Source of the DNA: Nitzschia sp. pyKryTriq1
Taxonomy: Eukaryota; Bacillariophyta; Bacillariophyceae; Bacillariales; Bacillariaceae
Assembly: GCA_956465555.1 (NCBI GenBank)
Contig: OY101128.1
Coordinates: forward strand, 806,001-870,000
DNA: 64,000 nt
Direction: 5' to 3'
Below, piece after piece: positions 32,427 to 43,792 of the stretch. Within the stretch, counting starts at the first letter, position 1; every line of letters starts with the position of its first letter. The translations under genes were made by a program, and so were the position numbers. The notes below the pieces were generated by a model that saw only the letters and a list, made by a program, of their open reading frames with translations, ran no database searches and had not been told where the DNA came from.

Positions 32427-35205
32427 ATGGACCACGCCGAAGGAAGGGAGTTTGATCAACTGGATCTTAATGTCGATTTCACGGGGCCAGAAGATCCTCT
32501 AATGCTGGGGTCATTTGGAGAAGAGTCGCCCCCGAGATTGCCTCCGGGTGAACGATCGCCAAGTGTGGAGCGAGACTCGTCTTCGGAGCAGAAGCGACCT
32601 GCCTCTTCGAGCCGTTCGAGGCGATCACCGCCGCCCCACCCTTATGCGTATCAACAGTCTTACTCTGGATCAGGGGCTTCCTACCGAAGATCGCCACGCG
32701 AAGGATACCACCCAACTCCTACGCATGGGGGTGGTGGAAGCCATGGTCCTCCTCCAGCGGGATATCCGTACGGAAGTTATGCTCCACCAAATGCAAGCCC
32801 CGCAGCAGGATACAGTGCTGGGGCGAGGTCGAGCCCCAAGTATTATTCGGGCTATCCTCCTCCTCCGTATCAATACCATCCGGATCAGTACTGGGATGCG
32901 CCATCGGGGCACGCCTATCCAGCTACTTATGATCATGAGGACGATATCCCACCGCCGCCATCTTCCACCAAGAAGCGCCCTACTTCTCTTGAAGCCTCTC
33001 CTGACGGCACTCCCGAAAAGCCGATAAAGACTCGCTCTCCGTTCCGTTCCCCACCGACAAGCAGAAAGTACAAACGGTCTCCCGACTTTCATGCTTCTCC
33101 CCATTTTGGTACTTATGGAAGTTTTGGTTTGGATACTCCAAATGCCACTCTTGGTCCGGCCGAGTTTTCTCCAATGGGACCGTCGCTCCAAGAATTTGAT
33201 GAGAATGCACCGCTTCCATTGGGAGGCGATTTGGGTATTTCAAGATCCAATTCACAGGATTCGGCAACTCCAGTCATTCGACGCCCTGTAGTCAAGGAGG
33301 AGTCTTCTCCTTTGACTGGTTTCATGAATGCGCTCTCGCCTTTTGACGGACTCCATGGCATTGCAAGATCTCCCATGGTCCAGCATGGCTACGAGGAGCC
33401 TCTAAGCCATAGTCGAGGCCCTAAGCCAGTCACTGCAAGTGGTGCTCGCGGCGGCGAGCCAAGGATGCATTCCACACCGCATGGATCTGTCAAGAAGGCA
33501 CTGTGGCCCAGGTCGGAAGGTCAACAATCGGGTACGCCAGGGCGTTTGAGATTGGAAATTGGGTCCACCGGTGCTCTGTCCACTCGCAAGTCATTGGAAG
33601 GCATCAACTCAATGATGCATTCGCGGCACGGGGGTCGTGAATCGGGCACTCCTTCGCGCCATGATGGATATCCGAGAGGTCCACCTCCTCCTCCTCTCCA
33701 TCGTGCTCCGCCTCTTGCCCATCCTGGAGCCTTTCGTGCGGATATGGCAACGCCCATCAAGTCGAGTGGCCATGGTTATCATTCTCGGCCAACACCGAGT
33801 AGCATGCACCGTCCTTATCCTGGGTCGGCGGGCAAATACCAGCACCATCCTCCTCCGCACTCAGACTACCCTGGTTCTGCATCCAAGCCTCGGTATGGTC
33901 CACCTCCAACTGTTCCCTCGTCGGCCGGAAAGGAGAACAAGAAGCAGACCAAGGCTGTCAATTCCAAGCGAAGTCCTTGCAACTGCAAAAAGTCCAAATG
34001 TCTCAAGCTATACTGTGAGTGCTTCGCGGCTGAATTGTTCTGTCAAGATTGCAACTGTAACGACTGTGGAAACACTCCCACTGCAGGGGCGATGCGCGAC
34101 AAGGCAATGAAAGATACCCGCGCCAAGAATCCCAACGCCTTTAAGCCTCGATTCAGCGCCAAGGCCGTGCCCACTGGTGTCACTTCTCCAGCAACTGGTC
34201 ACAACATGGGATGTCGCTGTAAGAAATCCGAGTGTCTCAAGAAATATTGCGAGGTAAGATATCAGAGCTCCTCGAATGATCCCACCAAAAACAATATATC
34301 TCAAAACTTTTTGTTTTTGTTTCTAGTGTTTTCAAGCGGGCGTCATCTGCGGAGGGAAATGCAAATGCGTCGACTGTCTCAACTATGCGGGCTCTCAAGC
34401 ACTCATTGACAAGCGAAGGAAAATTAAGGATCAAAGGGGAGCCGATTTTGCCATGCGAGTTGCTGATGAAGCATGGAGACAGGGGCAAGCTGGGGGTCCT
34501 CCAAGAAGGCCTACTGCTCCAGCAGCGGCAGCAGCCCCAGCGCCTCCGTCAGCTTCTCGTCACCCACCTGCCACGTCTACACCCATGGGCCACATGCCGC
34601 CGCCGCATATGATGCACCCTAGCCCTCGAGGTCCTCCGCCACCGAACCATGGAGGACCGCATGCAGGACCACATCACGGAGGACCACATCACGGGGGACC
34701 TCACGGTCACCCCCATCACCCTCCTCCCTACCATGCTATGCCGTATGGAATGCGCGGTCCACCACCGCCACATGGGTACCCGCACATGGGAATGCCCATG
34801 ACACCCGCTGGATACCCGCATCATATGCACGGAGAATCTTCGCACGGCATGTATCCACCATACCCGGGGCCTCCTCCATCGGCCCAACGAAAGGACCTGA
34901 AGAGGCCACCGCCAACCTCTTCGGCGCCTCCCAAGAACGTGACACCGGTGGCGGCTACACCAAGGACACCAGGAGTACGAGTGCAGTTTGACCCAGCATC
35001 AAGCCGGAAGAAGCGAAAGATTTCTCCTGGTCAAGACGAGGCGACGATTCCCTTTTTCGGAATGAAATTCCCAGGGCAGCCGAAAACAACAGCTTTGGCT
35101 ATCTTTTCCTTTTTGTCGAATGATGACTTGTACAATGCGGGTCTTGTATGTAAGAGTTGGTCTCAACTGGCGATGGATGGGGAATTGTGGAAGTTTGAAA
35201 CTTAA
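32427..35205 (+). CDS. CXC-domain (TSO1/LIN54/tesmin-like) DNA-binding protein with a C-terminal F-box, two exons
   Basis: Exons 32427-34253 and 34327-35205 (intron 73 bp, GTAAGA..TTCTAG) give 901 residues. I chose ATG 32427 (ACCATGG context); in-frame ATGs also exist at 32250 and about 32352. Residues 1-510 are disordered, Pro/Ser/Tyr-rich with many SPxR-like CDK sites. Two CXC repeats follow: CNCKKSKCLKLYCECFAAEL...CNDC (about 515-545) and CRCKKSECLKKYCE|CFQAGV...CKCVDC, the second split by the intron. RNPNAF-type linker sequence (KNPNAFKPRF) joins them, as in LIN54, which binds CHR cell-cycle promoter elements. A Pro/His-rich region follows. The last 45 residues are F-box-like (ALAIFSFLSNDDLYNAGLVC, then KSWSQLAMDGELWK). 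CXC proteins are transcription regulators; the F-box would link it to SCF ubiquitin ligase. Confidence 0.88.
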
Positions 35206-35511
35206 GACAGACAGGAGCCCTACCAATGTTTTGTCAATTTCGATATCGCTGTCGTCGCAATGAGTTCGGTGTATGCACCAAGAACCTCCTTTGGGGATGG
35301 GAGGGACTTGTGTTGTGTGCCATGTGATGTGATTTAGTGCGTTGGTGGTTGAGTTTGTATATGTAACATAGCTCTACTAGCTAGCACGTCAAAGATACAC
35401 CATGGTGAAATTTCCGTAGTGCTTGGTAGAATCAATCATCCCAACCATCTATCTCCACTGACTGTTCTCTAGCTAGTGGACTCGTACCCAAGTACAGTAC
35501 CTGTAGTAGGT
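35206..35511. other. Convergent intergenic region
   Basis: 306 bp between the stop codons of the CXC/F-box gene and the GT8 gene. Contains TAGCTCTACTAGCTAGC and GTACCCAAGTACAGTACC near the GT8 end. No gene. Confidence 0.5.
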
Positions 35512-37146
35512 CTATGGAGGTTTGGGCTTGGTGAAGAGTAGATCGCCTCGCAGTTTCGGCTTGCCGACAAACTCTGGCAGTCGCTCCAGGGGATGGGGAA
35601 TGACAGTATGGTTCGGATCAAAGCGGTCCACAACTTGTTGCAGTACAAAATACCAAAAGTCGCGGGTCGATTCAACCTGATGTTGTTGTTGTTGTTGTTG
35701 TTGCTGTTGCTGATTCTTCTTCCGATTGGACGTGCTGGGAGAGGATTCCCAGGCCTTGCTGTATCCTACCATGTGATAAAAATCTTGGTAAAATGGCCAT
35801 TGCGCCGCTTGGGCATTGGCATTTTGCACCCATGTGTGAGCGCGTGGATTGTGATTATTATTTTGTCGTTGATGAGTGGTGCGTGCAGTCGTAGCAGTAC
35901 TTGAAGTAGTATCATTGTTGTAACCACTTTTCGGAGTGGAGACAATGCCGCCGACGGGTGGTAGACACGAGTACTTGGAAAGAAAATCGCTGGAAATAAC
36001 CCTTGTCGGGCGACGCGAAACGTGATTTTCTTCGGCTGTGCTGCTGCTGCCGCTGCCTCCAACATCATATTGTTCAATCGTAGGACCGACAATGATGGAC
36101 ACGCTTTGGGATCGCTCTAGAAAGAGAGACCAATAAAGTAAGAATCCTTGATCTGAATCTGCGCAGTAAAAGTCCCATCCCGCTGATTTCTGGTTGTCAC
36201 CCTTGTTCCACAGTCGATACTCCACATGCGGTTTCTGATGATCAGGTATTGCCCGGAACTCGTTCCATTGTTGAAAGGTTTCGTTCCAATCCTTATCTTG
36301 AGGCGTGACCACAAACAATCCCGCATTCACAGGATCGTCGTACATGGCATGCAACACTATCTCTCCCAGCCGATGATGGGGATGATGGTGCTCATCAGCA
36401 TAGCTCGCACCATCACTGGACGATGCCGACGACGACGACGACAGTTCCAACAGATAATCCAAATTACACAGAGGCAAAACATCTCCATCCAAAAATAGAA
36501 TCTTGGTGTATTCCACCATGCTTAGCACATGGAATTTGGCCATGACGAGTTTATAAAAGGTCATGCTTGTCGTCGGAACACCAACAGCATCACGATCCGG
36601 CTTGGGCAAGTATCGAATGGAAATGTTCAATTTCTTCAACAATTCTTCTTCTGCACGATCGAGTCGTTGGGCTGTCGATCTGGCTGACAATTGTACCAAG
36701 ACCACAATGTCCGCTTGACTGTGTAACGCTGTAGTACTTGCACTTGCCCTTGCACTACTTGCGGTCGTAGCATCATCATGATGATGAGAATGACGGTGAT
36801 ATTTCAATACATAGGTCGCTGCCAAAATGTTGTAGAGCGTGCCACGGTAGGCCGGTTGGGGTGTTGAGGGATCGCAATCTGCCAAGAGAAAGACATAGGC
36901 CCATCGTCGTCGTTGTCGTACTGTCGGCACGCCTTTTTTGGAAATAGTAGCAGCAGCCATGCCGGGGAGGCGTTCCGAGACGGAATTCAAGGATAATGAT
37001 GATGCTGAGTCATTCAGAATAAAGACTTGGAGGATGCAAACCACCCCAATCAAAAGGACAAGAATTAAAGAAAGTGTCGAATAGGACGATCCCCCCCTAC
37101 TCAATGAAGGGCGTCGTTTACGTGAAAGAATGCTGTGTGCACTCAT
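35512..37146 (-). CDS. GT8-family glycosyltransferase, type II membrane protein
   Basis: 544 residues from ATG 37146 (MSAHSILSRKRRPSLSRGG); the longer frame starts at TTG. A basic N-terminal tail and one transmembrane helix (LSLILVLLIGVVCILQVFIL) indicate a Golgi type II enzyme. The catalytic domain has TLYNILAATYVLKYHR, then KILFLDGDVLPLCNLDYLLE (about 213-232) with the DxD metal/UDP-sugar motif, and VNAGLFVVTPQ (about 272), as in glycogenin/GT8. DSDQGFLLYW corresponds to the conserved DQ site. The C-terminal part has Ser, His and Gln expansions. The acceptor and sugar are unknown. It is divergent with the phosphatase fusion gene at 38234. Confidence 0.8.
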   Translation of the reverse strand: MSAHSILSRKRRPSLSRGGSSYSTLSLILVLLIGVVCILQVFILNDSASSLSLNSVSERLPGMAAATISKKGVPTVRQRRRWAYVFLLADCDPSTPQPAYRGTLYNILAATYVLKYHRHSHHHDDATTASSARASASTTALHSQADIVVLVQLSARSTAQRLDRAEEELLKKLNISIRYLPKPDRDAVGVPTTSMTFYKLVMAKFHVLSMVEYTKILFLDGDVLPLCNLDYLLELSSSSSASSSDGASYADEHHHPHHRLGEIVLHAMYDDPVNAGLFVVTPQDKDWNETFQQWNEFRAIPDHQKPHVEYRLWNKGDNQKSAGWDFYCADSDQGFLLYWSLFLERSQSVSIIVGPTIEQYDVGGSGSSSTAEENHVSRRPTRVISSDFLSKYSCLPPVGGIVSTPKSGYNNDTTSSTATTARTTHQRQNNNHNPRAHTWVQNANAQAAQWPFYQDFYHMVGYSKAWESSPSTSNRKKNQQQQQQQQQQHQVESTRDFWYFVLQQVVDRFDPNHTVIPHPLERLPEFVGKPKLRGDLLFTKPKPP

Positions 37147-38233
37147 GTTTGCTTTGGGATGATGTTCGCTGGAAATGAAATAAAATAAACCCCACGACCG
37201 GTAACCGAAAAAACGTCCGCTGCACCGAGAGTTCTTGTTATTTTGTTGAAGTTCCAATACCGGTAGTACTGTAGAATGCAATACTCGTACAGAGACAAGA
37301 CTGACTGACTGACTGACTTGACTGACTTGACGCTGCCAGAGAGACTTCCGCAGTACTCGTACTACTCAAAAAGGACAAGAACAACGACTTGTGGTAGTCT
37401 TTCTCTTCTTCATCTCCTTCTCCTTGAAGCCACTTTGAATATTATATTACCACTCTAGAGACAGACAGTACTGTATTCTTGTCATCATCATTGCGTTGTT
37501 TTGTTGGAGGCGGAGGTTTTCTCTGTCCGATGCATCACAAGCCTGGATGCATGCATGGATGCATGCGTTGAATGATGATGAAAATAATACTGTAGAACAG
37601 GCGATGCATCGCTTTGGCTGTTATGGCTGGAAGGGTTTGCTCTTCGCTCGGTGCGTGGGCGGGAGATGCTCCTCGCTCGCTCCGCCGCCGCCCGTGAAAA
37701 AATGGCGAAGATAGGTATACACAGGATCAAATTTCAGTATACGTATCATAACTCAGCCTCTTCGTACGCTCTTGTCTCGTAATGATACAGTAGTAGGCAG
37801 GCCCGCGCTACCCGCGCACTGCGCTCGATGAAGACGCGCTCACGGCTCCGGCATCCTCGGATGCAGACCACTCGCAAAATATTCGTCTCCGTAGACTTGT
37901 ATAATCAAAAGATTTCAGTTTGGGATGACTCGAACGCGCCAAAATCGCAACAACATCATTTGTTGTATTTTGCGTGTCGTCGGAGGGACGAGTATCAAAC
38001 ATCGACTACACACGAGTAGTAGTAGGCTTTCATGTGTACCGACTTCGGGTCGGGTGCACGAGTAGATTACTATCACATAATAGGGGTATAATATCATAAG
38101 ATCGATTGACCATTGTCACAAACGAAAAGGCGAAGGGAGTTGCAGCTAAGTCTACTCCTACCATATCACTAACTATAGCCAGACTCTAGAGAGAGAGAGA
38201 GAGAAGGACCATCCATCCATCCATCCATCCAAT
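37147..38233. promoter_or_regulatory. Divergent region, GT8 and GT61-like/PAP genes
   Basis: 1.09 kb without a gene. TACCGGTAGTACTGTAG lies about 115-130 bp upstream of the GT8 start. A GGATGCATGCATGGATGCAT repeat lies at about 37545-37565. An AG run and a CCAT tetranucleotide run (CATCCATCCATCCATCCATC) directly precede ATG 38234. Confidence 0.45.
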
Positions 38234-41200
38234 ATGGGGACTTCCTCTACGGAACGTTATCGTTCCTTTGTCAAAGTGCTCTGCGGCATGGCCGTCTTGT
38301 TGGTGACGGCTACAGTTTGTGACTTGAAATTTTCGTCATCTTCCCCATCCTCGACAACAACAACGACAACGACAACAGCAATCCCAAGTCGTGGCATATC
38401 CTCTTCGATTGTCAAGCAACCCCCCTCCTCCTCGTCCAAGCCAGCAGATCATGCCAAGCCATCCTCCAAAAAGTCGCCATCGCCTTCGTTATTTCATGGT
38501 ACTTTGGACTTGTCGGTCGAAGGAGATGACGAGGGAATGGAGGGCAAATGCGTTGCGGTACGCGTCAAGGGCCACAATGTCACTTTGTCATTGGAGGACG
38601 CACTGACGTTATTAGAAGAAGAAGGCGCATCGACAAGGACGCTACCACAGCAGAAACTGAAAGTCGGCTTGATTTTCATGGACGATCCCAGTGGATTTAT
38701 TTCCAGCGGCAAGGTTATCAATCAAACGGGTGTCTTTCATCTGTATCATTACTTGGAGTTTCTTCTAGTGGCCTATCACCAAGTGCATCAAGTGCTTATG
38801 TGGCAGCATCAGCAGCAGCAGGCACCGCCCGGGAAAAAGAATTCAGAAGCATCGTCTGTATCCGTGGTGCAGTTGTCTTCGATTGAAAGTCCCATCCAGG
38901 TGCCATGGATTTATGTTCCCCTCTTTCAGGCTCCCAAAGAAGTGTGTGGTGTTGCCAACGGCATCAATTGTCGGATTGCCGATTTGTTACTTCACAATCC
39001 TACATGGTACGGAATGGAGAGCAATCCTCCATGGCTGCGAGACTTTCATGAGGCGTATCACGGACAACACCAAAAGCGGCAATGGGACGAAGCGAGCTTT
39101 CCCCTCGACCATCCGGAACAGTATGTGACCATGCAAGAGACGGCAGATATTGCGTTGATTGTATCGTTGCGACGGCGGGATCGATGCAATCATCAAGGTC
39201 GCGACCATCATGGTTGGAATGAATTTTCCAAAGTCTTTCCCAGGGATGACTGGCACGCTAGTCTAGTGTCGCAACTCCAGTCGGTCCCCCTTCCGCCGGA
39301 ACTACCACGAGCCTCCTCCTCCTCCTCCTCCTCCTCGTCGTCGTCGTCATCATCCAACCTCGAACAGCCCGAAACGACACCACTGGCGGCCTTTTTTGCG
39401 GCGACTCCTCCTCCTCAGGATTTAGTAGTGTGTTATGTGGATCGGCAAGCCACTCCTCGTCGTATGCCTGACTCCGAACACAAATGGTTGGTCCACTATT
39501 TAACGGACCATCCATCGATTCGCTTTTGGCATTTGTTGATGCAAAACTATGACGGAGTGCAGCAGCTTCGAATTGCCTCGGAATGTGCAGTGATGATTGG
39601 GGTCCACGGCAATGGATTGTCGCATCTTTTGTGGATGGCACCACGCCGATATGTGGTGGAGATGTATTGGGACGACAAACTCCGACAGGGTGGGTATCAA
39701 CCCCTGGCCGAAACGATGCATCATGCCTACATGGGCTTGCGCAAGGGACGCCTCATCTTGGATGCGACGCATCCGAATCCGGCCAAGCAAGTGCAACACA
39801 CCGACATTCATCCTTTCTTGAACGGACGAGTACTCATTGCGAAATTTCTGGATCGGGCCCTGTCGGAACAGGGCGTTGCTTCAGGAAAGACGAAGACGAA
39901 GAAGAAAAAGACTAGTCCTTCCAAGCAGAGCAGCCGCAAGCATCATCACCAGCAGCCTGTCGAACACACCAGCGCACAAGAAGTCTTGAACCAGCATTCC
40001 ACTCTTCATCATCAGGACGAGTCGTCATCAACATCATCTGTTCATCATACACACGTCGACGATTGGGGCGACACACACCCTCGTCACTGCCATTCCAAAG
40101 TCAAACACATCCATTTGGCCGTAGGTCAGGACCCGCAACGAGAAATGACGGTCAGTTTTGCAACTAGTTGGAGTGATGGGGAGCACCACCCTCCTGTCGT
40201 CGCAGGTGTACGCTATGGGACGCGTCCCGATAAACTGAACTTATTTCAACCCCAAGTCGAACTTCCCTTGGCGTACAATTCCACTTACCCCAACGAGAGT
40301 CGAAAATCCTCCATCTTTGCGAGCAAGGGTCTCTACTTCTCGCCATACCAACATCACATTACTATTCGCAACTTGGAACCTGGAACGACGTACTATTATG
40401 TCCCTGTGATCGGCAAACGGCACGACGACGACTCGCTGGAGAAAGATCTGTTTGTTCTTGCGAGTAAGAGTTGGAGAGATCACCCAACGCAACACTTGGA
40501 AAATTACATACGGAATGGTCTGGGCACGTTAGTCTACGACGAATCTTCGATGCAGAGCCGCGGGCGTCGATTGGCTCCCAAGCCCTACAATGGATCTGAG
40601 AAATCCTGTCCAGAACCCAATCGCATCCGGTCCTTTACTACGGCTCCTTCCAAAGAACAATACCAGAAGGAAGAACCCATGGTCCGCTTTGGTATCGTAG
40701 GAGATTTGGGACAATTCACACATTCCCAAGAGACCTTGGATCACATGTTTCACAATGCAGATTCCATGGATGCAATATTGCTCGTTGGCGACATTGCCTA
40801 TACCAACAATGATCATCGACGCTGGGATACGTTCTTTGACTTTTTGGATGATTATCCGGTCTTTCATACAACACCGCTACAGATTGCCACTGGAAACCAC
40901 GGTACGTGGAAGAATACATGTTTCCTTGTATTTTACAATACGCTCCAGGCCACTCGCTGAATACTCATCACATCTTATCTTCTTGTTTTGTTCTTGCTGT
41001 AATACTTTCCCTCAGATGTCGAAAAGGCGATCGGTCGCAACGAAATCTTTCAATCCTACGAAAACCGGTTCCGCATGCCGCAAGTCCGTCCTGCCGAGCT
41101 GGGAACTCTGGATATTGGAGATGACCCAGATATGAATGAGCCTCCCTACCCTCTCCCCTATGAATGGGGCAATGCCTACTATTCCTTTGACTATGGCCCA

Positions 41201-41884
41201 GCCAAGCACATTGTTGTAAGTGCGTATTCGTCTATGGAACCTAAGTCGCCTCAGTACCAATGGTTGGTAGCGGAGCTCAAGTCGGTGGATCGCAAAAATA
41301 CCCCTTGGCTTCTAGTGACGATCCATGTCCCAATTTACAATACCTTCAACGCACATCATCGAGATTTACAAATTTTGGCGGCTCAAACGCATCTCGAGCC
41401 CCTGTGGGTAAAATACGCGGTCAATGTTATCTTTTCTGGCCACATTCACGCCTACCAGCGAACCAAAACGGTTGCTTTTGGCAAGGTGGTACCGACTGGA
41501 CCGATGCATGTGACTGTAGGAGCCAGTGGCCGACAGTGCTGTTTAACATCCTTCAAGAGCGACACCCCCGAATCCTGGATCGCATCACGTGATGCTACCC
41601 ATTTTGGATATGGGCAGTTCGCCATTTACAATCAAACCCATGCCGAGTGGCAGTGGATTCCCACCTCCTCTTCATCGCTAGGTACGTTTCGGAACTTGGA
41701 ATGATGCCACCTGTCGGTTCGTTTTTGATATACTCTACTATGTCGTTTGGGGTGGTTTGAGTTTCTGACTTCTCTGTTGCCTCCTTTGCTTGCACCCGCA
41801 GAACCGGAAGAAGAGGACGAGTTGTCTGCCAGCAGAGATTCTGTCGTGCTGGAGAATCAATACTTTTATTCCAACAAGGCATGA
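38234..41884 (+). CDS. Fusion protein: GT61-like glycosyltransferase domain plus purple acid phosphatase, three exons
   Basis: Exons 38234-40901, 41016-41681 and 41802-41884; introns 114 and 120 bp, both GTACGT..CAG, frame kept; 1138 residues. Residues about 14-32 form a type II signal-anchor, followed by a Ser/Thr stem. The first domain (about 120-560) resembles GT61/DUF563: it includes FHLYHYLEFLLVAYHQ and, at about 456, MIGVHGNGLSHLLWM. After a Lys/His-rich linker, the C-terminal half (about 625-1130) is a purple acid phosphatase. It has a fibronectin-like N-domain (ITIRNLEPGTTYYYVPVIG) and all metal-ligand blocks: GIVGDLG (about 821), GDIAY (about 851), GNHD spanning intron 1 (about 888), VTIH (about 991) and GHIHAY (about 1031). 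It should act in the Golgi or outside the cell. Dephosphorylation of glycans or phosphoesters is inference. Confidence 0.85.
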
Positions 41885-42989
41885 TTTGTCGACTATTAGT
41901 TCGTCGGGCTTGTGACCTGCTACAAATAATATCTGCGCTAAGGAAAGACGACAGATGACCAGTCTTTCCTATTTTTCAACGACAATTGTTATATCGAACT
42001 AGGCTCTTCTTCCCCCCCATGTACAACAAGTACACGTAGTATATGAGTGGTTCCACCAAGATCAATGCTGGTAATACGTCAAATGAGGTAAACTGCAATT
42101 TCTTGTAACCTGCTCGAGTAGTAGGAGGGCGCTGTGAAGAGTTCTCGAGGTTTAGTAGACCCTATGACTCACTCTACCGTACTCTAGCTAGACCTTGGAG
42201 CATGATCCCAGGGAAATTTATCTACAATGGGGGACAGACCGTGATGGTTAGTCGGACAATTTTGTGGCAGCCCAAAATCTAGCTTAGTTTCTCCGAAAAC
42301 GCGTGCTTTGGAGTCGCGGTGATGGAGCTTCGAACGGATAAGTGTTTCTTCCTGCCATTAGATAGAATCATCACTACTGTACTCGGAGAAACTTCTCGTA
42401 CAGTACAGTACTCGTACAACTGAACGTTCCTCTTAATAAATAGACTGCGTTTGCAAAATAGTACCTACAAACATGCATATACTACAAACTGTACCCTTAG
42501 TAGGAATAAACTAGAGTGCATTCCAAAACCAATGAATACCGTGAGATGTACGACTAACACGAGTACATGCGTACGAATGCGCGATACACGACAAAATTCA
42601 TGTCGCAACTCGAGCAAGCCGGCCAAAAGAGCTCAACACGCGTATTCGCCTAAAATACCGACGAACTTGACCTCAAAAGATCGTCCTTTGTTGATGACAA
42701 GACAAGGAAGTGAAAAGAGGAAACCTACGCCTCCTCTCGCCCAATGAAACGATTACAAGAAGGTAAACGTATGCATGAAATAGTCAGAGTAGTAGAAAGA
42801 GAAATGAGGTGGTGGACAAACCACATCGATGAAAACCAGACGAATCTCAGGTAGACTCTGCTACACTTTCTACGTAGATCGTAGAACTGAAAATACAAAG
42901 ATCTCGTCGACCGACATCTTACAAGAAATCCTTGTCCACATCTTCGAATGTTTTGTCCATGCAAGAGATGAAGCAACATGTTGTTAAAT
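41885..42989. other. Intergenic; no gene seen
   Basis: 3' side of the fusion gene. Scattered CTCTACT and GTACAGTACAGTACTCGTAC (about 42400) sequences. Small open frames show no family resemblance. Confidence 0.45.
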
Positions 42990-43110
42990 AGATCAGTTGC
43001 AACTCGTTCGGCCAGAGTCAGTCTCCCTACCGCTGGGCCTTCTGGGAGCCCACATAGTGCAAGGTCATCTGCCACAGTGAATTGTGGTATGTTGGCCATC
43101 ATCTGTGAAC
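42990..43110 (-). mobile_element. Fragment resembling gag of diatom Ty1/copia (CoDi) elements, fossil
   Basis: The minus strand encodes TVADDLALCGLPEGPAVGRL followed by TLAERVATDLFNN. I recall this phrase from the N-terminal gag region of diatom Ty1/copia polyproteins, but could not check it. Only a short piece is present, with no pol domains or LTR. A broken relic. Confidence 0.35.
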
Positions 43111-43792
43111 GACAAGTAATATTCAAATGTTAGTGCATTTTCTCTTTAAGTGAGATAGCATCCTTCGAATCGGTTGAAACCGAGCTGGCACGTCCAATTT
43201 TTCTTCCGTTTGTCGCATCGGTTGAGACCAAGCTGTGCCATTCCCCATTCGCATCAGTGGAAACTGAGCTGGGTCGTCACCAGTCTTTCATAATAATGGG
43301 TCTGATAAACCGTATAAAGTCTATTGTCTATTGTAATAGGTATCGTAGCGCTACTTACTTCTAGGGATGTGAAAGAGGATAGGAAAAGGTAGGTAGAAAG
43401 ATAAAGGGAAAGTTGATAGAGAAATTATATACATGATAATGATGATGAAGGATGTGATGTACAGTATGTAATGAGGATCGTAATAAAGATCCAGAATGAC
43501 TCCAGAATGACCACGTCAGGTATAATGTGACGTCACGGTTGTATTCATCTTCGCTGTACCGTACCAGGTACATAGAGTAGTCTATGTCGGAGTTGTACCG
43601 GTAATCCAGCTGTGCGTTATGTTCTTCGCGGGCAAAAGCGAGCATCCATTCGAGAAGAGAACCAAAACAACAATATCCTCTCTTCGTCTGCTATGTTATA
43701 TTGTTTCCTCGAATTCTCGCCCACCACACACCACATCTTCCCACTGACTCTAGAGAGCTGACTTGTAAGATACTCGTAAACAAGAGGCGACA
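43111..43792. promoter_or_regulatory. 5' region of the LOV gene, with imperfect repeats and a palindrome cluster
   Basis: Three imperfect copies of TCGNATCGGTTGAAACCGAG-like sequence occur at about 43167, 43215 and 43251; the first contains the hairpin CGGTTGAAACCG. A GTACC/GTAC cluster (GTACCGTACCAGGTAC, TTGTACCGGTAAT) lies at 43556-43604, about 190-240 bp before ATG 43793. Confidence 0.45.
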
